A DNA stretch of 7,045 nucleotides. Origin: Saprospiraceae bacterium. Lineage in GTDB: Bacteria; Bacteroidota; Bacteroidia; Chitinophagales; Saprospiraceae. The notes under the pieces were generated by a model that saw only the letters and a program-made list of their open reading frames with translations, did no database searches and was not told the origin of the DNA. Location: the NCBI GenBank assembly GCA_027031185.1, contig JALVEF010000491.1, positions 1 through 7,045 on the forward strand, in the 5' to 3' direction. This document shows positions 1 through 4,760 of the stretch, piece by piece (the first letter of the stretch is position 1; every line of letters starts with the position of its first letter). Position numbers and translations under genes: made by a program.

Positions 1-513
1 CGTCATGATCTTCTTGCGGAGTGAGTCGTAGAGATGGCCGGCGAGGTCTTCGCGAGTGAGCTCTCCTTGCTTTACGGCCAAGTCGGGGCGGCCCACATCA
101 CCAATGAAGAGGGCATCGCCGGTGAATACGTAGCGTTCTTTGCCTTTGGGGTCAATCAAAACGATTGAGATGGATTCCATTGTATGGCCGGGCGTGTGTA
201 GTACTTTGAGTTTGACGTCACCCACTTTGAAAATTTCGCCGTCTTTGGCATTTTTGATTTTGTACTCGGCTTTGGCACCGGGGCCAAAAACGATGGTGGC
301 GCCGGTCTTGTTGGCGAGATCCACTTGGCCGGACACGAAGTCGGCATGAAAGTGTGTGATGAAGATGTACTTCAGCTTGGCACGGTGCTTTTTGAGGAGA
401 TCCAGATAGGGCTGGGTCTCGCGCAGGGGGTCAATGACGGCTGCTTCTCCTTTGTCGGCAATGAAGTATGCCATTTCAGCCAAGCAACCGGTAAACAATT
501 GTTTTACTACCAT
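1..513 (-). CDS. MBL-fold metallo-hydrolase, persulfide dioxygenase / MBL-rhodanese type (C-terminus beyond window)
   Basis: The first 171 residues of a metallo-beta-lactamase-fold protein are present; the frame is still open at the left edge. The metal site is visible as T53-H54-x-H56-x-D58, H110 in HTPGHT and D133 in FTGDALF, followed by GDVGRPDL (138-145). The residue after D58 is Phe (HADFVSG) where glyoxalase II-type enzymes have His, a pattern known from ETHE1-like persulfide dioxygenases and bacterial MBL-rhodanese fusions of about 450-470 residues. Such proteins oxidise glutathione persulfide to sulfite or move sulfane sulfur, in the cytoplasm. Whether rhodanese domains follow cannot be seen. 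The ATG at 513 is chosen because VVKQLFTGCLAEMAYFIAD matches the usual N-terminus; it has no Shine-Dalgarno sequence, only A-rich DNA. Family confidence is high, exact reaction moderate. Confidence 0.88.
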   Translation of the reverse strand, partial: MVVKQLFTGCLAEMAYFIADKGEAAVIDPLRETQPYLDLLKKHRAKLKYIFITHFHADFVSGQVDLANKTGATIVFGPGAKAEYKIKNAKDGEIFKVGDVKLKVLHTPGHTMESISIVLIDPKGKERYVFTGDALFIGDVGRPDLAVKQGELTREDLAGHLYDSLRKKIMT

Positions 514-541
514 GGGTTATTGATTTTTTCAGTGAACGAAA

Positions 542-594
542 GTAACTCATCGGGCACCCGCAGTTTTACCCAGAAACAGGAGCGCCACAGTTAC
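542..594. repeat. 53-bp imperfect inverted repeat, collapsed copy of the GTAACTGTTTAGG family
   Basis: The element opens with GTAACT (542-547) and closes with AGTTAC (589-594). Its left side continues as GGGCACCCGCAG; read from the right end on the minus strand it gives GTAACTGTGGCGCTCCTGTT and then a CTGGGTAAAAC stretch. That resembles the left arm of the 169-bp foldback at 6852-7020 (GTAGCTGTTTAGGTGCTCCT, then TTTTTAGGGATAAAAT). I read it as two family ends brought together by loss of the interior. It lies in the probable 5' leader of the MBL gene, 28 bases upstream of its ATG. Confidence 0.6.
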
Positions 595-612
595 GAACGA
601 AAGATGGTGGCG

Positions 613-620
613 TAAAGATA
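613..620 (-). promoter_or_regulatory. Candidate -7 element of the MBL gene promoter
   Basis: On the minus strand this reads TATCTTTA, seven of eight positions of the Bacteroidota -7 consensus TAnnTTTG. Transcription would begin near 606-609 and give a leader of about 95 bases that includes the 542-594 repeat. No TTTG is seen at about -33, which would fit a promoter that needs an activator. Inferred from sequence only. Confidence 0.4.
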
Positions 621-641
621 TGGGTTTTATTAAAATATTTT

Positions 642-657
642 TGTGACGGTTGTCACA
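642..657. promoter_or_regulatory. Crp/Fnr-type palindromic operator, TGTGA-N6-TCACA
   Basis: The 16 bases TGTGACGGTTGTCACA have perfect six-base arms (TGTGAC/GTCACA) and match the Crp half-sites and six-base spacer exactly. The centre is about 42 bp upstream of the start inferred from the -7 element at 613-620, which is the usual place for a class II activator site. The likely target is the MBL gene. The regulator is not in the window, and Bacteroidota Crp/Fnr proteins can have other specificities. Confidence 0.5.
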
Positions 658-667
658 GTAGGAAATT

Positions 668-720
668 CTGTCCCGGCTGTCAGGACAAAAAATGTAACTG
701 TCCCGACAGTGGGGACAAAA
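668..720. repeat. Two 23-bp palindromic units repeated with a 30-bp period
   Basis: Unit 1 (668-690) and unit 2 (698-720) share CTGTCCCG at the left and GGACAAAA at the right and agree at 19 of 23 positions. Each is a dyad: TGTCC-N9-GGACA in unit 1 and TGTCCC-N7-GGGACA in unit 2. Starts are 30 bp apart, close to three helical turns, so bound dimers would sit on nearly the same face. The pair lies just after the TerB-like stop codon and upstream of the MBL promoter region. It may be a tandem operator, a 3' hairpin pair for the upstream gene, or an intergenic palindrome family. Confidence 0.55.
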
Positions 721-749
721 TGAATTTTGGTGAAACCGGTATTGTGCCG

Positions 750-1232
750 TCAGTCCTCGTCTTCGGGCGTGGGTTTTTCGACGGGCTGGATCATAGGGAG
801 GTCAATCCATTGGTACTCTTCGGGAGAGATGCCGCCGATGCCGAGGATGCCGCCAGATGCTTTGGCGATTTCTTTGGCGAAATGGCGAAAACTCTTGTAG
901 AGTTGGTAGGCGTCTTCGGGGTTGAGTTTGGGGAAGACATGGTTGAGTTGGGCCAGTTTGTCGGCCAGGTGTTCATTGCGCGCTTGGGTGTCGGGGTGTT
1001 GGCGCATGATGGACTCCGCCTTGTCCAGGAAGTGGTCGGCAGCTTTTTTGAAGAAGTCGGCCAGGTGATCCTCTTTGGAGTAGGTGTAAATATTGGCGAT
1101 TTTTTCGGCCCATCGTTTTTCGCGGGCGTCGAAAGTTCCGTCGGCACCGCCGATGAGGACGGCGATTTTGGGCAGTGCATCGCGCAGGATGGCAAATTCT
1201 TCAGTGGTCAGATTTTCAAAGCCTTTGATCAT
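750..1232 (-). CDS. Small TerB-like / hypothetical protein, 160 aa
   Basis: This is a soluble, helical, charged protein with no signal peptide or membrane segment. Residues 21-46 (around LIGGADGTFDAREK) look like the first half of a TerB-type domain, with an acidic DGxxxxxE loop (D31, G32, E38). A second, similar segment at 117-147 carries a glycine-rich turn (GGILGIGGISPEEY), consistent with the two-fold pseudo-repeat of TerB-like folds. TerB-like domains are linked to tellurite resistance and to metal-sensing or membrane-stress systems, but no ter genes are nearby, so no function is assigned. The tail (151-160) is acidic and probably disordered. The ATG at 1232 is the only reasonable start. 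The upstream leader carries the GTAACT-type repeat arm at 1258-1279. The reading frame is convincing; the family assignment is tentative. Confidence 0.7.
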   Translation of the reverse strand: MIKGFENLTTEEFAILRDALPKIAVLIGGADGTFDAREKRWAEKIANIYTYSKEDHLADFFKKAADHFLDKAESIMRQHPDTQARNEHLADKLAQLNHVFPKLNPEDAYQLYKSFRHFAKEIAKASGGILGIGGISPEEYQWIDLPMIQPVEKPTPEDED

Positions 1233-1257
1233 GTTTCGTCGTCTCTTGTCTTTGTAA

Positions 1258-1373
1258 GTAACTGTTTAGGCACCCGCTGTAATTTGTGGGCCGAATAGTC
1301 CGGTTCAAAATTTTTGGGTCGGGCAAAGATAATGCGAAGCGGGCAGGTGCTCGCTATTTTGGGGATAAAATTT
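1258..1373. repeat. Diverged relic of the GTAACTGTTTAGG family
   Basis: The left arm GTAACTGTTTAGGCACCCG (1258-1276, continuing CTG) matches, on the opposite strand, the right end of the foldback at 6999-7020 in 19 of 22 positions. A second segment, 1346-1372 (AGGTGCTC, then GGGATAAAAT), resembles the foldback left arm at 6863-6891. Here both segments lie in the same orientation, so this is not an intact hairpin. It directly abuts the 107-bp inverted-end element that begins at 1374. Twenty-five bases separate the left arm from the TerB-like start codon. Confidence 0.5.
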
Positions 1374-1480
1374 GTCCCGCACTTACTTGCTTTGCTGGAT
1401 TTTGGCTTTGGTCCTTCCGCTTAGGCTTTTTGCCTGATGAACGCCATTTACTCCGCACTAAGGGCAAGTAAGTGCGGGAC
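1374..1480. mobile_element. MITE-like 107-bp element, copy 1
   Basis: It is bounded by perfect 17-bp inverted ends GTCCCGCACTTACTTGC (1374-1390) and GCAAGTAAGTGCGGGAC (1464-1480). The left part, up to about 1420, is almost identical to the copy at 6482-6589, including GATTTTGGCTTTGGTCC; the middle right part has diverged. It holds no ORF and no target-site duplication is visible. It begins 30 bases past the PLP-enzyme stop codon, so it may also form a structured 3' end on that transcript. A non-autonomous transposon or a REP-like palindrome are both possible. Confidence 0.75.
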
Positions 1481-1510
1481 GGCTCTCGGTTTTGGGGCGT
1501 TGGCGGGTCG

Positions 1511-2803
1511 TCAGGAGCCGGAAGCTTCCAGCACATAAGACTCCGACGCCTTGGCCAGCGCCCGGGAAATGTCGCTGATGAGGTCGTGGGGATCTTCGAC
1601 ACCAATGGAGAGCCGGATGAGTTTGTCGGTGATGCCGTGCCGGATGCGGTCGGCTTCGTCCACGCCGGCGTGGGTCATGGTGGCAGGATGCTCGGCCAGG
1701 CTCTCGGTGCTGCCCAGGCTGACGGCCAGTTTGATGAGCTCCAGATGGTTGAGGAAGGCAAATGCTTCTTTTTCACCGCCTTTGATGTCAAAGGAGATCA
1801 TGGCTCCCGGGCCTTCGCAATGGCGCTCAAAGATGTCCCGCTGCCGGGGCGTGGTTTCGTCAAGCAGTCCCGGATAATAGACTTTTTCGACGGCTGGGTG
1901 TTGGTTGAGATAGTCGGCGATGATTTGGGCATTTTGCCCCTGACGCTCCATGCGGATTTTAAGTGTTTCGAGGGAACGCATCATCAGCCAGCCGGTCCAA
2001 GGGCCGGCCATGTTGCCGAGGAAGGTGCGCAGGGCGCGGATGCGCTCCATGTACTGTGCTTTTCCGAGGACGGCGCCGGCAATGAGGTCGGAGTGCCCGG
2101 CAATGTACTTGGTGGCAGAGTAGAGTACCAGGTCGGCGCCGAGTTTGAGGGGGTGCTGCCAGAGCGGCCCCATGTAGGTGTTGTCCACGGTGAGGACAAC
2201 TTGCCGGTCGGGTGTGGAAAAATGATCGGCCACGCGCCGGGCCATTTCCAGGTCAAACAATGCATTGGTCGGGTTGGCGGGCGTTTCAACATAGATGAGT
2301 TTTAGTCGGTCGGCCTTGCCGGTAGCCTGAATGGCTTGGATGAGGTCTTTTTCGGTGTCTTGTGTGGAAAAGCCGATGCTGTCTATTCCGAAGTCGCGGA
2401 GCAGGTGGTGGATGAGATGGTCGGTGCCGCCATAGACGGGGCTGGAGTGTACGAGCAGGTCGCCGGGACGCAGGAATTCCAGGAAGACGGTGGAGATGGC
2501 GGACATGCCGGATTCGAAGACGGCGGCCTGGTCGGCGCCGTCCCATAGACAGAGTCGGTTTTCGAGTATTTCCAGGTCGGGGTTGTTGAGACGGGAATAG
2601 ATGAGGCCGAGTTTTTCGTTGGGCTCCTGGTCGCGCTTGCCGTAGGCGACTTCAAAGAAAGCCTTGCCGTCTTCGGCACTCTCAAAAACGAAAGTGGATG
2701 TCTGAAATATAGGGCATTTGATGGCGCCTTCGGACCAAGCGGGATTGTAGCCGTAAGACATCATCAGGGACTCGGGCTTGAAACGGCGTTTTTTGTCTTT
2801 CAT
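1511..2803 (-). CDS. Cystathionine gamma-synthase / gamma-lyase family PLP enzyme
   Basis: A 430-residue fold-type I PLP enzyme of the Cys/Met metabolism family, cytoplasmic and normally tetrameric. Visible landmarks, numbered from the ATG at 2803: Y69-S-R71, which in relatives binds PLP phosphate from the neighbouring subunit; ESGMSA (97-102); VYGGT with stacking Y124; VDNTY with D207 for the pyridine nitrogen; SATKYIAGHSD with Schiff-base lysine K232; SLGSTESLAEHPATMTHAG (362-380); and R397 in LIRLSIG as the probable substrate-carboxylate arginine. Residue 126 is Gly where Pseudomonas methionine gamma-lyase has its catalytic Cys, so that identity is not favoured. Substrate (O-acylhomoserine, cystathionine or another) cannot be fixed. 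The frame extends upstream to an ATG at 2869 and a TTG at 2872, but homologous sequence begins near KDKKRRFKPESLMMSYGY. It follows the serine hydrolase gene by 71 bases on the same strand, so co-transcription is likely. Confidence 0.92.
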   Translation of the reverse strand: MKDKKRRFKPESLMMSYGYNPAWSEGAIKCPIFQTSTFVFESAEDGKAFFEVAYGKRDQEPNEKLGLIYSRLNNPDLEILENRLCLWDGADQAAVFESGMSAISTVFLEFLRPGDLLVHSSPVYGGTDHLIHHLLRDFGIDSIGFSTQDTEKDLIQAIQATGKADRLKLIYVETPANPTNALFDLEMARRVADHFSTPDRQVVLTVDNTYMGPLWQHPLKLGADLVLYSATKYIAGHSDLIAGAVLGKAQYMERIRALRTFLGNMAGPWTGWLMMRSLETLKIRMERQGQNAQIIADYLNQHPAVEKVYYPGLLDETTPRQRDIFERHCEGPGAMISFDIKGGEKEAFAFLNHLELIKLAVSLGSTESLAEHPATMTHAGVDEADRIRHGITDKLIRLSIGVEDPHDLISDISRALAKASESYVLEASGS

Positions 2804-2874
2804 GGGGCGTAGTGTTTCGTTAACGTGGAAAGGCTTGTATGGTGTGTGGCGGCCATCGCCGGGCAGCATCAAAG

Positions 2875-4650
2875 TTAATGGTTATCGGTATTTGATGTGT
2901 GATTTTTGGTGTGTAAGCGTGCCTGATAGACGGCGTGATGCATGCGCGGGCGTAGGTTCATGGTATAGAGCTTGCGGTTGAGACGGGTGGGATAGACGCG
3001 ATTGGACAGGAAGACAAACAAGATGTGATTGTCGGGGTCTGCCCAGACGAGTGTGCCGGTATAGCCGGAATGGCCAAAAGTGCGTGGGCCGGCTTCTTTG
3101 GCGTATGCGGCTTTATCGGGGTCGTATTGGATGAACTTGCGGTCAAATCCAAGGCCGCGGTAGTTGCCTTGGTCGCAGTACTGACAGCGGATAAATTCGC
3201 GCAGGACTTCGGGCTTGATGTAGGTGGTGCCGGCATAACGGCCTTCGTTGAGGTACATTTGCCAGAGTTTGGCCATGTCGTTGGCGGTGCCGAAGAGGCC
3301 GGCGTTGCCGTTGACGCCGCCCATCATAGCAGCACCTTCGTCGTGGACGGTGCCGTGGAGCTGCTGCATGCGGAAGAAGGTGTCGCGCTCGGTGGGGATG
3401 ATTCGGTCTTTGGGGTAAAAGCGCAAAGGGTTGAAAGTCAGCGTGTTGGCGCCGAGTGGTTTGTAGAAATTGCTTTTGAGATAGTGCTCGAATTCGTCGC
3501 CTGTGATGCGCTCGATGATGGTGGGCAGGATGTAAAATATGAGCCCGGAATACTTGTATCCGGGCTCTTCGTTGAGCGGTGATTTTTTGATGGCGCGGAA
3601 GATTTTGCGGCGGTAGTGTTTGTTGAGCCAAAGGCTGTCGGTGATGTGTATGGAGTATTTGCGGGTGCGGTGATCTTTGAAGGTGCCGCACTTGAAGCGC
3701 CAGCCGTTGCGTTTGGGGTGCTTGCGCAAGGCGTTCATCCAGTAGGCGATCCAGGGCTTGAGGCGGCCATTGTGGGCCAGGGCCTGTCGCCAGGTGATGT
3801 GGGCCTTGTTGGAGTGGCGGAAGGGGCGCCAGTATTTGGCCATGGGGGCATCGAGGTCGAATTTGTGTTCGCCCACGAGCTTCATCACGGCAGGCAGGAC
3901 GGTGGTGACCTTGGTGACGGAGGCCATGTCGTAGATGTTGTCAGTGGTGACGGGCTTTTTTTTGTCGTACGTGTGGTAGCCGAAGGCGCGATGATAGACG
4001 ACTTTGCCGTCTTTGGCGACGAGGAGTTGGGCGCCGGGGAAGGCTCGCTTTTTGATGCCCTCTTCTATGACGCTTCGGATGCTGTCTTCGAGGATGTGGC
4101 GATCCAACCCGACAGCTTCGGGTGGTGCATATCCCAACCGGAACACGGTCGTATCGGTAGCCGACCTATCCGCCGACAGGCGGAAACCTCCAAAAATAAG
4201 TTGTGCGGCAAGGGACTGCGTCAGTTCGTTGTCTTGCTTCAAAGTGATAATGGCCGCGGCGGAAGGGGCTTGGGCAGCCAGGCTGTCAGGAACAATGAGA
4301 ATGAGGGAATTTTTGTTTTTGGTGTTTTTTGTAATTAACTGTAAATCAGCAGGTTGTGTGATGTGAACGATAAGCCATGTACTGTCTGTCGGGGAGGGCG
4401 GGCGTCCGACCCGACGGATGCGGGTGTAGAGGCTTAGTGTGCGCAAGAGCTCCGGCGCGGGGGAGGGCGAGTAATAGACGAACTGCCGGTCCGTCAGTGA
4501 TCGAATGGGGATGATATGGGCATGGTCTTGCAGGCCGACGGCCCGGACCGCTTCCTGATAGGTCTTGATGTCGGCTTGTTGGATGGGCAACTGAGCGTAG
4601 AAAATCCGCCCAAGCGACAAGGCAGCGATGAGGAAAAAGAGCTTGCGCAT
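2875..4650 (-). CDS. Secreted class C beta-lactamase-like serine hydrolase with a GH3 C-domain remnant
   Basis: 591 residues. A signal peptide (about 1-19, MRKLFFLIAALSLGRIFYA) sends it to the periplasm. Residues 180-570 form a beta-lactamase/penicillin-binding-fold hydrolase: S244-V-T-K247 is the nucleophile motif, Y367-S-G is the probable YxN equivalent, and H527-S-G in FGHSGYTGT is the third motif. FPGAQLLVAKDGKVVYHRAFGYHTYD (204-229), HNGRLKPWIAYW and GGVNGNAGLFGTANDMA are typical of the C-terminal half of Bacteroidota GH3/beta-lactamase fusions of about 1000 residues. Residues 25-172, ending in AAQLIFGGFRLSADRS, resemble the GH3 C-terminal domain and linker of those fusions, but the N-terminal GH3 catalytic barrel is missing although the signal peptide is kept. 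A cell-wall or peptidoglycan-related substrate is inferred from the family. The ATG at 4650 is supported by the signal peptide. First gene of a probable two-gene unit, divergent from ggt. Confidence 0.9.
   Translation of the reverse strand: MRKLFFLIAALSLGRIFYAQLPIQQADIKTYQEAVRAVGLQDHAHIIPIRSLTDRQFVYYSPSPAPELLRTLSLYTRIRRVGRPPSPTDSTWLIVHITQPADLQLITKNTKNKNSLILIVPDSLAAQAPSAAAIITLKQDNELTQSLAAQLIFGGFRLSADRSATDTTVFRLGYAPPEAVGLDRHILEDSIRSVIEEGIKKRAFPGAQLLVAKDGKVVYHRAFGYHTYDKKKPVTTDNIYDMASVTKVTTVLPAVMKLVGEHKFDLDAPMAKYWRPFRHSNKAHITWRQALAHNGRLKPWIAYWMNALRKHPKRNGWRFKCGTFKDHRTRKYSIHITDSLWLNKHYRRKIFRAIKKSPLNEEPGYKYSGLIFYILPTIIERITGDEFEHYLKSNFYKPLGANTLTFNPLRFYPKDRIIPTERDTFFRMQQLHGTVHDEGAAMMGGVNGNAGLFGTANDMAKLWQMYLNEGRYAGTTYIKPEVLREFIRCQYCDQGNYRGLGFDRKFIQYDPDKAAYAKEAGPRTFGHSGYTGTLVWADPDNHILFVFLSNRVYPTRLNRKLYTMNLRPRMHHAVYQARLHTKNHTSNTDNH
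4169..4184. repeat. Perfect hairpin palindrome inside the serine hydrolase gene
   Basis: TCCGCC-GACA-GGCGGA is a perfect six-base-arm inverted repeat. It encodes part of FRLSADRS at the linker between the GH3-like remnant and the beta-lactamase domain. It could be an in-frame palindromic insertion in a tolerant linker or simply chance in GC-rich coding DNA. Confidence 0.5.
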
Positions 4651-4670
4651 AATGATCGCGTTTTGACCGG

Positions 4671-4677
4671 CAAGATA
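4671..4677 (-). promoter_or_regulatory. Candidate -7 element for the serine hydrolase operon
   Basis: Minus-strand TATCTTG is a near match to TAnnTTTG with one base missing. It lies 20 bases before the ATG at 4650, which implies a very short leader. No convincing -33 TTG is seen. The same heptamer occurs in the opposite direction before ggt. Confidence 0.3.
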
Positions 4678-4713
4678 GGGAAAAACGAGATACGCCAGGT
4701 GGCTTTCCGTGGG

Positions 4714-4741
4714 TTGAAAGAGCCGGGAAAGTGCTATCTTG
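4714..4741 (+). promoter_or_regulatory. Candidate ggt promoter
   Basis: TTG at 4714-4716 and TATCTTG at 4735-4741 are separated by 18 bases, close to the Bacteroidota -33/-7 arrangement. Transcription would start around 4746-4749, about 13 bases before the ATG at 4761. If correct, the upstream GTG at 4731 could not be the start codon. Confidence 0.35.
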
Positions 4742-4760
4742 TGAGCAAAACGAACAAGAA

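Noticed and set aside
750..1232. Tellurite-resistance operon
   Set aside because: Only a weak TerB-like pattern is present; no terA, terC, terD or terZ neighbour is in the window.
1472..2305. 277-codon plus-strand open frame opposite the PLP enzyme
   Set aside because: It is a shadow of the real gene on the other strand; no motif supports it.
2870..2872. TTG start (or ATG at 2869) for the PLP enzyme
   Set aside because: It adds 22-23 residues with no resemblance to the family; the ATG at 2803 precedes the recognisable N-terminus.
3616..4338. Long plus-strand open frame opposite the serine hydrolase
   Set aside because: It is antisense to a gene with clear catalytic motifs; its own translation shows no domain or plausible composition.
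4731..4733. GTG start for ggt
   Set aside because: It would put ten residues before a lipoprotein signal peptide that begins naturally at 4761, and it overlaps the candidate promoter.
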